Below, piece by piece: positions 8,031 to 16,580 of a stretch of 55,418 bases of DNA. The notes under the pieces are model-generated. The model saw only the letters and a program-made list of their open reading frames with translations. It was not told where the DNA came from and made no database searches. The stretch spans positions 1 to 55,418 of the forward strand of contig DKUB01000006.1 in assembly GCA_002490465.1 (NCBI GenBank), read 5' to 3'. The first letter of the stretch is position 1; each line of letters begins with the position of its first letter. The position numbers were made by a program, and so were the translations under genes. Origin of the DNA: Lachnoclostridium sp. UBA7215 (GTDB lineage: Bacteria; Bacillota; Clostridia; Lachnospirales; Lachnospiraceae).

Positions 8031-8756
8031 TTATTCATAAACTGGTGTACATTTTGCCCGCATAGAAAGCAGTATCCTTTTTTCCAGCCGGCTTACCTGT
8101 ACCTGACTCATTGACAGCGCCTCCGCAACCTGTGCCTGGGTTTTATCTTTAAAATACCGTAATTCAATCAGCTCCCTCTCTTTTTCTGTCAGTTCATCCA
8201 GAAGCTGTTCCAGCAGAAGCTTATTTAATACCTTCTCACTCTCATCTGTTTCTGCCGGAATCCGCTCCATTAACGAAATTTCACTTCCCTCTTTTTGATA
8301 AACCGTTTTATGCAGAGATTCTACTTCATTGCCTGCCTCCAACGCCATGACGATTTCCTCGGTTCCAAGTTCCGTAGCGGCACTGAGTTCTTCCAGCGTT
8401 GCCTCACGTCCAAGTTCGCAGGCGAGTTTTTCTGCTGCCCGCTTAATTTTCCATCCATTCTCCTTTAGGGAACGGCTTACTTTGACCATGCCGTCATCCC
8501 GCATAAACCTTTTGAGCTCCCCCGTAATAAGCGGTACGGCATACGTTGAAAATTTCACGTCATACGATAAATCAAAATTATCTACCGCCTTAATCAAACC
8601 AATGGCACCGATTTGTCCCAAATCCTCCGGGTCATATCCCCGTCCGGAAAAACGTCTTACAATACTGTATACGAGTGCCATATTTTCTTTTATCACCTGT
8701 TCTCTTGCCAATTTATCCCCTGCTCGTGACTGTTTTATCAGTTCTATGGTTTCCAT
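8031..8756 (-). CDS. sigF: RNA polymerase sporulation sigma factor F
   Basis: This 241-residue sigma factor has region 2 (NMALVYSIVRRFSGRGYDPEDLGQIG and FDLSYDVKFSTYAVPLITGELKRF), region 3 and region 4 with the helix-turn-helix (KTQAQVAEALSMSQVQVSRLEKRI). It directs early forespore transcription. The identity as sigma-F is fixed by the two upstream genes, its anti-sigma factor SpoIIAB and anti-anti-sigma SpoIIAA, spaced 12 bases away. Length is normal and no defect is seen. Confidence 0.97.
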   Translation of the reverse strand: METIELIKQSRAGDKLAREQVIKENMALVYSIVRRFSGRGYDPEDLGQIGAIGLIKAVDNFDLSYDVKFSTYAVPLITGELKRFMRDDGMVKVSRSLKENGWKIKRAAEKLACELGREATLEELSAATELGTEEIVMALEAGNEVESLHKTVYQKEGSEISLMERIPAETDESEKVLNKLLLEQLLDELTEKERELIELRYFKDKTQAQVAEALSMSQVQVSRLEKRILLSMRAKCTPVYE

Positions 8757-8768
8757 TGGCAGTCTCCT

Positions 8769-9206
8769 CTATGACATATTAAGCGCACTGTAAATTGTTT
8801 TCTTCATGCGCACTCTGGTTCCCTTTCCCAGAGCGGAATCAACTTCCAACTCATCCATAAAGGCCTCCATAAAAGCAAATCCCATTCCGGAACGCTCCAT
8901 ATCCGCTTTTGTTGTATACAACGGCTCCATTGCCCTGGCCACATCCTCAATTCCAACACCATCATCCTTTATCTCAATCCATACTACGTTTCCGTCAATA
9001 CGGCTATGTATTCGTATTTTCCCCCCTTCGTCGCCATAGCCGTGAATGACGGCATTCGTCACAGCTTCCGAAACTGCTGTTTTTACATCTGCCAATTCCT
9101 CCAGTGTCGGGTCCAGAGGTGTAATAAATGCTGCCACAACAGTTCTTGCCAGCCCTTCGTTTTCTGAACGGCTGTCAAACTCAAATGTCATTTCATTTTG
9201 TTCCAT
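8769..9206 (-). CDS. spoIIAB: Anti-sigma F factor, serine kinase
   Basis: This 145-residue GHKL-fold kinase has the N box SEAVTNAVIHGY, the G1 box IKDDGVGI and the G2 box ERSGMGFAFM. SpoIIAB binds sigma-F in the predivisional cell and phosphorylates SpoIIAA with ATP. Its start overlaps the spoIIAA stop by one base, and sigF follows 12 bases later, the standard operon order. All ATP-binding motifs are intact. Confidence 0.97.
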   Translation of the reverse strand: MEQNEMTFEFDSRSENEGLARTVVAAFITPLDPTLEELADVKTAVSEAVTNAVIHGYGDEGGKIRIHSRIDGNVVWIEIKDDGVGIEDVARAMEPLYTTKADMERSGMGFAFMEAFMDELEVDSALGKGTRVRMKKTIYSALNMS

Positions 9207-9535
9207 TACCTTCTCTCCATCCTTTCCTGGTATTTTGGAATGATGCGGTACAATCCGGACATTGAGAAAATGCGGTCTACACCTTTTCCTATCCCCGTTA
9301 CATAAGTTTGTCCACCCAAATAACTCATCTTCCTGTAACGTCCCATTACCATTCCGATTCCGGAGCTGTCCATAAAGGTCATTCCGGAAAAATCAAAAAT
9401 CAGAATTTTGAGATTTCCCTTTTCAATCTGCGTATCAACCATCTGGCTTACCTGGACTGCCATGTGATGATCCAGTTCTTCGCTAATGTGCAAAATTAAT
9501 GTCGAGCCGCTCCGCTCTAATGAAAACTTTTCCAT
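9206..9535 (-). CDS. spoIIAA: Anti-anti-sigma F factor
   Basis: This 109-residue STAS-domain protein has the phosphorylation site FMDSSGIGMVMGRYRKM near residues 55-71 (target Ser about 58). Unphosphorylated SpoIIAA frees sigma-F by binding SpoIIAB. The frame is open to 9580, but ATG 9535 is chosen because AAGGAGG lies four to five bases before it and the protein then begins directly at the STAS fold. It is the first gene of the spoIIA-spoVA run. No convincing sigma-H promoter was found in the 130 bases upstream. Confidence 0.95.
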   Translation of the reverse strand: MEKFSLERSGSTLILHISEELDHHMAVQVSQMVDTQIEKGNLKILIFDFSGMTFMDSSGIGMVMGRYRKMSYLGGQTYVTGIGKGVDRIFSMSGLYRIIPKYQERMERR

Positions 9536-9560
9536 ACTGCCTCCTTTTCCTATATAAACA

Positions 9561-9576
9561 TGCGCCGCCAGGCGCA
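9561..9576. other. GC-rich hairpin before the spoIIAA ribosome-binding site
   Basis: TGCGCC and GGCGCA form a 6-bp stem with a four-base loop, between the upstream terminator and the spoIIAA RBS. It has no T run on the minus strand, so it is not a terminator for spoIIAA. It could be an operator or an mRNA 5' stabiliser; the sequence does not decide. Confidence 0.35.
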
Positions 9577-9582
9577 CCATAT

Positions 9583-9622
9583 AAAAAAACCTACAAAAGA
9601 AAAGCTCTTCTGTAGGTTTTTT
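9583..9622 (-). terminator. Bidirectional intrinsic terminator
   Basis: An inverted repeat (AAAAAACCTACA with TGTAGGTTTTTT at 9611-9622) forms a strong hairpin with T runs on both strands. It ends the transcript of the zinc-ribbon TPR gene (stop at 9667) and insulates the spoIIA operon, which starts just after it. Confidence 0.85.
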
Positions 9623-9666
9623 ACTGCATTATCCTTTCGTAATCCGGCAAACTGACACAGGCTGTT

Positions 9667-11037
9667 TTAACCTGTAATCTCTGCCAGCCAGCTCTCTGCC
9701 TGATTGGCAAGTGATGTTGTATCATCTATCTCAATCGCCTTTTGATACCATTTCTTAGCTGTAGTATTTTTCCTTTTCCGCTGATAACAGCGAGCCATAT
9801 ATACCATAGCCTCCTGATTGTCATCATCCACGGAAAGAACTTTTTTGAACGTTGCAATCGCCTGATCATACGACTGGTACATTTCATTCCTTCCCTGCGA
9901 AACAAGGGCTGAAATCTCACTGCTCGATATCTGGCCTATCTTTGTATAAAGACTCCTGGCTGCTGCCGTAGCAAAATCCGATTTTTTACACTTTGAAACC
10001 TCGACTGCTGCCTGAAATCTATCTTCATTAATATAGTAATTGACTCCCTTTAACAGTGACTCATAAGCTGTCAACTGCTTTTGCGCGTCCGTATCTTTGT
10101 CTTCTACCTGCTGCTTCAGCTCATTTAATTCTGACTGCAGGGAATCACGCTCTTTCTCTAAAGAACTAATCTTTGTTGACTGAACGGACAGCTGGTCATT
10201 GGCATCTGATATCTGCCCCCCATCTCCCCCCACTTTCTGTAATGTCGGACGTATAAGAAAAAAACATACCGCAATACCAATAATAACACCTATGATTACC
10301 TGTATAAATGGCATAAGGGACTTTTTCTCTTCCTTGTATGTCCCAACCGGAATGACATTTTCCAGCGGATCTTTTTTGGGAGCTTTTTTCGTCTGTGCCT
10401 GAGCTTTTCGCTCCGCACTCTGCGCCCGGTCGCCAATCTCCTGCAAATACCGCAGTGTCGTTGTATTGTTAAAGTCAATTCGTCTCGCCCTGTTCAGGCA
10501 CTTTGCCGCCTTGCTGTATTCTTCCGTATAAATATATAAAAGGGCTAACAGCTGCTGCGCCCGCACAAAATGCGGATTCAGGCTGACCACCTTTTTTAAC
10601 TGTATAATCGCTAAATCTTCATTTCTTGCCCTTGCGGAGGACAGAGCTGCATTGTATTTCTTTATTGTCTGATTTGTAGCATCTAAAGCCGTCTGGTTTT
10701 TCTGAACCGTCTCCATAAAATAATCGGCGGCATTTTCTTCGGGCATCAGGTACTTACTTAATACCCATTCACTCAGTGCGGCTACGGTCTCTCCCATTTC
10801 ATAATAAATTAATCCCAAAAGATTTCTGGCATTCACATTTCTCTTATCAAACTGCAGGCTTTTCTTCAATATCACAATTGCTCCGGACAAATCACGCACT
10901 TTCGCTTTTTCCAGACCCATATTATAGTAGCTGTTGGAAATACGTCTCACATAATGAACAACGGATAAATCCTGCCCGCAGAAATTACAGCGCACTGCTG
11001 CATCTGCCACATTGGCATCACATCTTGGACATCTCAT
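9667..11037 (-). CDS. Zinc-ribbon, TPR-repeat single-pass membrane protein
   Basis: This is a 456-residue modular protein. Residues 1-24 are a zinc ribbon with two CxxC pairs (CPRC, CNFC). Residues 25-215 hold TPR-like helix pairs (for example YNMGLEKAKVRDLSGAIVILKKSLQFD and LLGLIYYEMGETVAAL). A membrane helix lies near 245-262 (VIIGVIIGIAVCFFLI), then a coiled coil near 280-325, then more TPR repeats to the end. Soluble TPR domains therefore lie on both sides of the membrane. It may be a scaffold for an envelope complex. It follows a 47-residue ORF by 24 bases and ends in a strong terminator. Confidence 0.8.
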   Translation of the reverse strand: MRCPRCDANVADAAVRCNFCGQDLSVVHYVRRISNSYYNMGLEKAKVRDLSGAIVILKKSLQFDKRNVNARNLLGLIYYEMGETVAALSEWVLSKYLMPEENAADYFMETVQKNQTALDATNQTIKKYNAALSSARARNEDLAIIQLKKVVSLNPHFVRAQQLLALLYIYTEEYSKAAKCLNRARRIDFNNTTTLRYLQEIGDRAQSAERKAQAQTKKAPKKDPLENVIPVGTYKEEKKSLMPFIQVIIGVIIGIAVCFFLIRPTLQKVGGDGGQISDANDQLSVQSTKISSLEKERDSLQSELNELKQQVEDKDTDAQKQLTAYESLLKGVNYYINEDRFQAAVEVSKCKKSDFATAAARSLYTKIGQISSSEISALVSQGRNEMYQSYDQAIATFKKVLSVDDDNQEAMVYMARCYQRKRKNTTAKKWYQKAIEIDDTTSLANQAESWLAEITG

Positions 11038-11061
11038 GACTCTACGTTCCTCCGTCTGCTG

Positions 11062-11205
11062 CTATAACGTACCCTTTGCATCCTGTATCAATTCTTTCAC
11101 TATATCTGTCACATCTGTTAAATTGTTATTATATACAACATCCTCAACTTTTTCTACATCCATACTGGGCTGAAATTTCTCCAGCTCCTCTTCAAAATTC
11201 AGCAT
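11062..11205 (-). CDS. Small acidic protein upstream of the TPR membrane protein
   Basis: This 47-residue ORF starts MLNFEEELEKFQPSMDVEKV and is rich in Asp, Glu and Val, with no membrane segment. A very strong RBS (GGGAGGAAGG) lies just upstream of ATG 11205. The stop is 24 bases before the start of the TPR gene, so the two form one unit. No family is recognised. The ribosome-binding site and tight spacing make it a likely real small gene. Confidence 0.6.
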   Translation of the reverse strand: MLNFEEELEKFQPSMDVEKVEDVVYNNNLTDVTDIVKELIQDAKGTL

Positions 11206-11232
11206 TTCCTTCCTCCCTTCGCTTTACAAAAT

Positions 11233-11261
11233 AAATTCCCTATATTTACCATAATACCTAC
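11233..11261 (-). promoter_or_regulatory. Candidate sigma-H-like promoter
   Basis: On the minus strand GTAGGTATT and AGGGAATTT are separated by 11 bases. This matches the Bacillus sigma-H pattern (RnAGGAwWW, 11-12 bases, RnnGAATww) with one mismatch in the -35. A poorer sigma-A match (TTGAGA-N17-AATATA) overlaps it. It would drive the 47-residue ORF and the TPR gene. Confidence 0.35.
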
Positions 11262-11267
11262 TTTCTC

Positions 11268-11344
11268 AAAAAAAAGCAAGTAGGAAATATCGTAAGTTTG
11301 CTGTCCGCAGTCAGCGGTTTCGACACAAATTCAATATTTCCTAC
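11268..11344 (-). terminator. Long-armed terminator downstream of valS
   Basis: GTAGGAAATAT at 11334-11344 and ATATTTCCTAC at 11280-11290 (minus-strand reading) form a perfect 11-bp outer stem, followed by TTGC and eight T. The 43-base interior contains a second stem (CCGC/GCGG). Unlike a simple hairpin, the outer helix closes a large structured loop. It most likely ends the valS transcript. Confidence 0.7.
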
Positions 11345-11389
11345 CAGCTTTCATCTTTTGTACATTTATCACTTAACGTATTAAGTTTT

Positions 11390-14041
11390 TTATGCTTTCA
11401 GCTGTGCCAGACGCTCCTTCACCTGCGCCATCATACTCTTATATTTCTCAAGTTTCTCACGCTCCTCAGCAATTTTGGCCTCAGGAGCTTTATTTACGAA
11501 ATTAGGGTTTCCAAGCATCCCTTCCGAACGCTTCAGCTCACCCGTAAGTTTTTTCTCCTCTTTTTGCAGGCGCTCGATTTCTTTTTCAATATCAACCAGC
11601 TCTGCAAACGGAATATATACCGTTCCATCTGCAATAACGACAGATACTGCATCCTCTGCCACACCGCTCTTATCCCTCTGGAATGTCACATCACTGGCAT
11701 AGCCGAGCGTAGCAAAAAACACCTTATTTTCTTCAAAAATATCAAGAACCTCCTGCTTCTCAGATACAACAATTACAGAAGCTTTCTTTGACGGCGGAAC
11801 ATTCATCTCGCCACGGATATTGCGGATTCCCTTTACTGCCTCCTGGATGCGGCCGACTTTTGCCTCATCCTCAGCAAAGCAGCGTTCATTTGTATACTCC
11901 GGCCATTCTGACACCATAATGGAGTTTTCCTCATCCTCCATAAGGGTACAATAGATTTCTTCTGTGACAAATGGCATATAGGGATGCAAAAGTTTTAGTG
12001 CATCCACCAATACTGTCCGAAGGGTATAAAGGGCTGCTGCCTTTGTCGTATCCGTCTCACTGTACAGACGCGGTTTCACCATTTCAATATACCAGTCACA
12101 AAATTCTTCCCAGATAAAGTCATATATTTTCTGAACAGCAATTCCCAGTTCAAAGGACTCCATCAACGCCGTAACATCCTTTACAAGATTATTTACCTTG
12201 GATAGAATCCATTTATCTGCCTGGGTAAACTGCTCCGGTTTAATTTCTCCATCCAGCAGTTCCCGATTTTGTTCCACATTCATCATAATGAAACGGGAGG
12301 CATTCCATACCTTATTGGCAAAATTACGGCTTGCCTCTACCCGCTCCCAATAAAAACGCATATCGTTTCCCGGCGCATTCCCGGTCACGAGTGTCAGCCT
12401 GAGCGCATCAGCACCATACTTGTCAATTACTTCAAGGGGATCAATGCCGTTGCCAAGAGACTTACTCATCTTACGTCCCTGCGAATCTCTCACAAGACCA
12501 TGGATAAATACCGTGTCAAAGGGAACCTGACCCGTATGTTCCAAACCACTGAACATCATACGCATAACCCAGAACGGGATAATATCATATCCTGTAACAA
12601 GTGTGTTTGTAGGATAAAAGTATTTCAGCTCCTCTGTTTTGTCCGGCCATCCCATCGTGGAAAACGGCCACAGTGCGGAACTGAACCACGTATCCAGTGT
12701 GTCCGGGTCCTGACGCATCGGCTTACCGCACTTAGGACATTCGGCATGCTCTTCCTTGGTTACAACAAGCTCCCCGCACTCATCACAGTAGAATGCCGGA
12801 ATCTGATGCCCCCACCAGAGCTGACGGGAAATACACCAGTCTTTAATATTCTCTAACCAGTGAAAATACGTCTTATTAAAATAGTCCGGAACAAATTTGG
12901 TTCTTCCATCCTTAACAGCATCAATTGCCGGACCGGCTAACGGTTTCATTTTTACAAACCACTGCTTTGACACACGCGGTTCAACGGTTGTCCCACAGCG
13001 GTAACAGGTTCCTACGTTGTGGTCATGGTCCTCGGTCTTTACAAGAGCTCCCTCAGCCTCTAAATCAGCGATAATTGCCTCTCTTGCCTCATAGCGGTCC
13101 ATTCCGGCATATTTCTCATAATCATCCACAATCTTTGCATCATCTGTCATGACATTTATAATAGGGAGATTATGACGAAGCCCCACTTCAAAGTCATTGG
13201 GGTCATGTGCCGGTGTAATTTTTACAACACCCGTTCCAAACTCCATATCTACATAATCATCCGCAATTAACGGTATCTCCCGGTGTACCAGCGGAAGCAC
13301 AAGCATTTTCCCTACCATATCACGGTATCTGTCATCTTTTGGGTTTACCGCTACTGCCGTATCACCGAGCAGTGTCTCCGGACGGGTTGTCGCCAGATTG
13401 ATGTAACCGCTTCCATCCGCAAACGGGTAGCGCAGATGCCAGAAATACCCCTTCTGGTCCTCATAATCAACCTCTGCATCCGAGATAGATGTCAAACAGT
13501 GCGGACACCAGTTAATAATTCTCTCTCCCCGATAAATTAATCCTTTCTTATAGAGATTAACAAAGACCTCTTTCACAGCCTTATTGCATCCCTCGTCCAT
13601 GGTAAAGCGTTCACGCTCCCAGTCGCAGGAAGAACCCATCTTCTTCAACTGCGATACAATACGCCCTCCATAAGTTTTTTTCCAGTCCCAGGCACGCTCT
13701 AAAAACTTTTCACGTCCAATCTCTTCTTTGGTGACGCCCTCTTCCCTCATTTTCTCCACAATCTTTGCTTCTGTGGCTATAGATGCGTGGTCAGTCCCCG
13801 GCATCCAGAGGGTCTCATATCCCTGCATCCGCTTAAAGCGGATCAGAATATCCTGCAATGTGTTATCTAAGGCATGTCCCATATGAAGCTGCCCGGTAAT
13901 ATTGGGAGGCGGGATCACTATCGTATATGGTTTTTTGTCCTCACGTACCTCCGCATGAAAATATCTCTTATTAATCCATTTCGTATATAGACGGTCCTCA
14001 ATATCTTTTGGATCATAAGTCTTTCCTAATTCTTTCTTCAT
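11390..14041 (-). CDS. valS: Valyl-tRNA synthetase
   Basis: This 883-residue class I synthetase charges tRNA-Val. The HIGH-type motif is PPNITGQLHMGHALDN (about residues 44-59) and the KMSKS motif is GRKMSKSLGNGIDP. CP1 editing-domain features and a zinc-binding cysteine set (CDECGELV, CPKCGKP) are visible. The C-terminus has the usual coiled-coil arm (EIERLQKEEKKLTGEL). RBS GGAG precedes the ATG. No T-box lies upstream: only about 85 bases with a sigma-A promoter separate it from the next gene. Confidence 0.98.
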   Translation of the reverse strand: MKKELGKTYDPKDIEDRLYTKWINKRYFHAEVREDKKPYTIVIPPPNITGQLHMGHALDNTLQDILIRFKRMQGYETLWMPGTDHASIATEAKIVEKMREEGVTKEEIGREKFLERAWDWKKTYGGRIVSQLKKMGSSCDWERERFTMDEGCNKAVKEVFVNLYKKGLIYRGERIINWCPHCLTSISDAEVDYEDQKGYFWHLRYPFADGSGYINLATTRPETLLGDTAVAVNPKDDRYRDMVGKMLVLPLVHREIPLIADDYVDMEFGTGVVKITPAHDPNDFEVGLRHNLPIINVMTDDAKIVDDYEKYAGMDRYEAREAIIADLEAEGALVKTEDHDHNVGTCYRCGTTVEPRVSKQWFVKMKPLAGPAIDAVKDGRTKFVPDYFNKTYFHWLENIKDWCISRQLWWGHQIPAFYCDECGELVVTKEEHAECPKCGKPMRQDPDTLDTWFSSALWPFSTMGWPDKTEELKYFYPTNTLVTGYDIIPFWVMRMMFSGLEHTGQVPFDTVFIHGLVRDSQGRKMSKSLGNGIDPLEVIDKYGADALRLTLVTGNAPGNDMRFYWERVEASRNFANKVWNASRFIMMNVEQNRELLDGEIKPEQFTQADKWILSKVNNLVKDVTALMESFELGIAVQKIYDFIWEEFCDWYIEMVKPRLYSETDTTKAAALYTLRTVLVDALKLLHPYMPFVTEEIYCTLMEDEENSIMVSEWPEYTNERCFAEDEAKVGRIQEAVKGIRNIRGEMNVPPSKKASVIVVSEKQEVLDIFEENKVFFATLGYASDVTFQRDKSGVAEDAVSVVIADGTVYIPFAELVDIEKEIERLQKEEKKLTGELKRSEGMLGNPNFVNKAPEAKIAEEREKLEKYKSMMAQVKERLAQLKA

Positions 14042-14094
14042 TTCTCTTTTCTCCTATATTAAACAGTGCATTTCACCCTTCGCAAACTGTTCTT

Positions 14095-14123
14095 ACTATA
14101 ATCGAAAGAATAGGAAATGTCAA
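14095..14123 (-). promoter_or_regulatory. valS promoter (TTGACA-N17-TATAGT)
   Basis: On the minus strand a consensus TTGACA (14118-14123) is followed after 17 bases by TATAGT (14095-14100). The transcript leader would be about 45 nt, too short for a T-box, so valS appears to be driven by a plain vegetative promoter. Confidence 0.8.
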
Positions 14124-14126
14124 GTA

Positions 14127-14804
14127 TCACGAATATATCCCCCATAAGTTACGTATTTGACCGCCTATCTCATTATATGTCCAAAGCTTTCTACTCCGCT
14201 CCAAAGAATTCGGGTCGTGTACCCGGAACCCATCTGCTTCCACCTGGTACAGCTCAATAAAATGTCCTTCCGTTGTAAAATCCCCCGGCCCCATCGCACA
14301 GATGATTTTTCCCCCATTCTCTAAAGTATCCCTTATACGCTGTTCACTGAGCGGCAGCTCTTCGGCCGTCAGGCCCAGAAACTTACTCCCCTCGGGAATC
14401 AATGTCCATAAGCTTCCCTGCCCCTCAGCATAAAATCCGTTTTTGTCACTGAAACGTGCCACTTTTTTTGGTGTAATCTTTCTGTCCCCCGTAAGAGCCA
14501 CCGCCGTCATTGCCAGACAACAAGGCCCACACCCCGATACCGAAATGGTACTTCCACCGTACGAATAGCCAGACCACCTCTCATCTGTCTGCAAAAAGAG
14601 CGGTTCTTTCCCATCCCGTTCCTCTTCCGTCAGCGTGTCCCCTAACGCGTCCTCCAGTTCTCTCTCCTGCCCTGACAGAATCCCCGGCGGCGCTGTCAAA
14701 TGCCGTGCCAGAAAAAACGTCGCGGTAAGAATGCACAATGCACCGATAAATAAAAAGGGGTGCATGCCGCTAAAACGCCTTCGCTTTCTGTATTTGTGTT
14801 TCAT
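14127..14804 (-). CDS. Membrane-anchored C39-like cysteine peptidase
   Basis: This protein of about 225 residues has a basic N-terminus (KHKYRKRRR), one membrane helix (FLFIGALCILTATFFLA) and an extracellular papain-like C39_2 domain. The catalytic Cys is in SGCGPCCLAM, the His in EGHFIELY and the Asp/Asn in VHDPNS. ATG 14804 is chosen, nine bases after AGGAGG. Such proteins cleave peptides or envelope proteins at the cell surface; the substrate is unknown. It lies 80 bases downstream of the VanS-like kinase gene and could be part of that regulon. Confidence 0.8.
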   Translation of the reverse strand: MKHKYRKRRRFSGMHPFLFIGALCILTATFFLARHLTAPPGILSGQERELEDALGDTLTEEERDGKEPLFLQTDERWSGYSYGGSTISVSGCGPCCLAMTAVALTGDRKITPKKVARFSDKNGFYAEGQGSLWTLIPEGSKFLGLTAEELPLSEQRIRDTLENGGKIICAMGPGDFTTEGHFIELYQVEADGFRVHDPNSLERSRKLWTYNEIGGQIRNLWGIYS

Positions 14805-14884
14805 TTGCACAAACCTCCTTTTCTGATTTAACCCTATCTTATCAGAAATGAAAATTTATGTTTTTCTTTTTTCGCACTAAAATC

Positions 14885-15889
14885 TCAAGATTTTCTCAAG
14901 ACATCAGCCCTGACAGGAAGCTGAACAGTAAAACGAATGCGGTTATCCTCACTGAATGCCTCTATGCTCCCACCGTGAAGCTCCACAATCTCTTTCGCTA
15001 TCGCAAGGCCGATTCCCGTTCCCCCTGACTTTGTCCCCCGGGCACTGTCCAGCCGGAAAAACTGTTCAAAAATTTTGGTCAGTTTCTCCTTGGGAATCGT
15101 ATTTCCCTCGTTTTCAAACACAGCCCTCAGACATCCCTTATCCTTTTGAAGCGTTATAGAAATTGCCGTTCCCTCAAAAGAATAATAAACGGCATTTTTT
15201 AATAAATTGGAAAATACCCGCTGTATCCGGTCCGCATCACAAAAATAATGAAAATCCTGCTCTGCTGCCGGCTGAAATTCACATGTCAGATTCCGTTCCA
15301 TTAACATTGGCTGAAATTCAAAAATAAGCTGCTCCATCATTCTCGTCAAATTAATACGGCTTTTGACAAGAGTAATCTGAGTCAGGTTATAGCGCGTAAT
15401 CTCAAAAAACTCATCCAACAATTCCTCCAATCTCTCTGCCTTTGCCGAAACGACCGCCATATATTTTTGCTTTGTCTCCTCTGTCAGCTCCGTAGTATTT
15501 TGCAGAAGCTCCAAATATCCGAGGATGGAAGTCAGAGGCGTTTTCAAATCATGGGCGAGATACATCACTAAGTCATTTTTCCGTTTCTCGGATTGCTCCG
15601 CCAGTCGAAGCGCCTCCTTTTTCTCCTTTGCCACGAGTTCTTTCATTTTTTTATAGTCATACCACAATATAATAAAAATACCGACAGCAAAGCCGATCAG
15701 CAGCATAACACTCAAATGCTGTTTTAAAAAATGGAACAGCGGATAAACAGCCTCCCCTCCGTACCATACATAGGTGGACAGATAGAGTTTACACAAATAC
15801 CCGCATATACATATTAGAATATAAAAGATAACATAGACCAGAAGTTTTATTTTTGTATTTCGAAATCGTCTCTCATTTTCATTAATCAA
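14885..15889 (-). CDS. VanS-like sensor histidine kinase
   Basis: This 334-residue kinase has two membrane helices (about residues 12-30 and 55-75) around a short loop of about 30 residues. The DHp domain has the H box YLAHDLKTPLTSILGYLELL, like VanS-family kinases, and the ATPase domain has the N box NLLKNAVYYS and G2 box SGGTGIGLAI. The start is TTG 15889, overlapping the regulator stop by 8 bases, since no in-frame ATG precedes the first helix. No vanHAX-type genes are near, so the signal is probably an envelope cue other than glycopeptides. Confidence 0.9.
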   Translation of the reverse strand: MINENERRFRNTKIKLLVYVIFYILICICGYLCKLYLSTYVWYGGEAVYPLFHFLKQHLSVMLLIGFAVGIFIILWYDYKKMKELVAKEKKEALRLAEQSEKRKNDLVMYLAHDLKTPLTSILGYLELLQNTTELTEETKQKYMAVVSAKAERLEELLDEFFEITRYNLTQITLVKSRINLTRMMEQLIFEFQPMLMERNLTCEFQPAAEQDFHYFCDADRIQRVFSNLLKNAVYYSFEGTAISITLQKDKGCLRAVFENEGNTIPKEKLTKIFEQFFRLDSARGTKSGGTGIGLAIAKEIVELHGGSIEAFSEDNRIRFTVQLPVRADVLRKS

Positions 15890-16568
15890 TTGTATATCCC
15901 ACTCCCCATACTGTTCTTATAAACTTTGGTTTCTTTGCCGACTCTTTCATTTTTTCCCGGATACGCCCTATATGTGTCATAACGGTATTATTCTGGTTCA
16001 GATACTTCTCCTGCCATACAGCTTCAAAAAGTTCCTCCGAAGAGACGACCTCCCCCTGCCTTTTTCCCAGATAAAACAGGATGGCAAATTCTATCGGCGT
16101 TAAATCCAGCGGCTTATCATAGAGAGCCGCCTTGTGTGTTGTGCCGTTCATATACAGCCCCCGGATATCAATTTCATCCCTCACTGCCTCGCCCTGCCTG
16201 TCGTACGTTTTATAGCGCCTCAGCTGTGTCCTGATTCTTGCCAGCACTTCCATTGCCTTAAAGGGTTTGGTAATATAGTCGTCTGCCCCTAATGTCAGGC
16301 CGTTCAACACATCGCTGTCCTCATTTTTCGCTGTAAGCATGAGAATCGGGAAAAATTTGGACTCTCTGATTTTCCGGCAGATGGTAAAACCGTCCATATC
16401 CGGCAGCATAACGTCCAACACGGCACAATCCACCTCTTCCCGTTTCAAATATTCCAGAGCCTCTGTCCCTGTCCCAAAAGACACCACATCATAATTATCA
16501 TTTTTAAGATACAGTGTCAGCAGATTACAAATATCTTCTTCATCATCGACAAGTAAAATACGTTCCAT
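15882..16568 (-). CDS. VanR-like OmpR-family response regulator
   Basis: This 228-residue regulator has a receiver domain (LLVDDEEDI, phosphoacceptor in CAVLDVMLPDMDG, Lys in DYITKPF) and a C-terminal winged helix (PIEFAILFYLGKRQGEVVSSEELFEAVW). It pairs with the overlapping kinase gene. Its ATG is only 12 bases after the stop of the fused potCD gene, without a terminator between, so it is probably transcribed at least partly with the polyamine importer. Confidence 0.92.
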   Translation of the reverse strand: MERILLVDDEEDICNLLTLYLKNDNYDVVSFGTGTEALEYLKREEVDCAVLDVMLPDMDGFTICRKIRESKFFPILMLTAKNEDSDVLNGLTLGADDYITKPFKAMEVLARIRTQLRRYKTYDRQGEAVRDEIDIRGLYMNGTTHKAALYDKPLDLTPIEFAILFYLGKRQGEVVSSEELFEAVWQEKYLNQNNTVMTHIGRIREKMKESAKKPKFIRTVWGVGYTID

Positions 16569-16580
16569 GACTGCCCCCTT

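Noticed and set aside
9536..9667. Sigma-H promoter for spoIIAA
   Set aside because: AAAGGATAA on the minus strand fits a -35, but no GAAT box occurs at the right distance (18 instead of about 14-15 bases), and a terminator lies between.
14042..14126. T-box leader for valS
   Set aside because: The gap is too short and has no T-box or specifier-type hairpins; a normal sigma-A promoter is present.
14127..16568. Glycopeptide-resistance cluster
   Set aside because: The two-component genes resemble VanRS, but no vanH/A/X or vanT/C-type genes are near.
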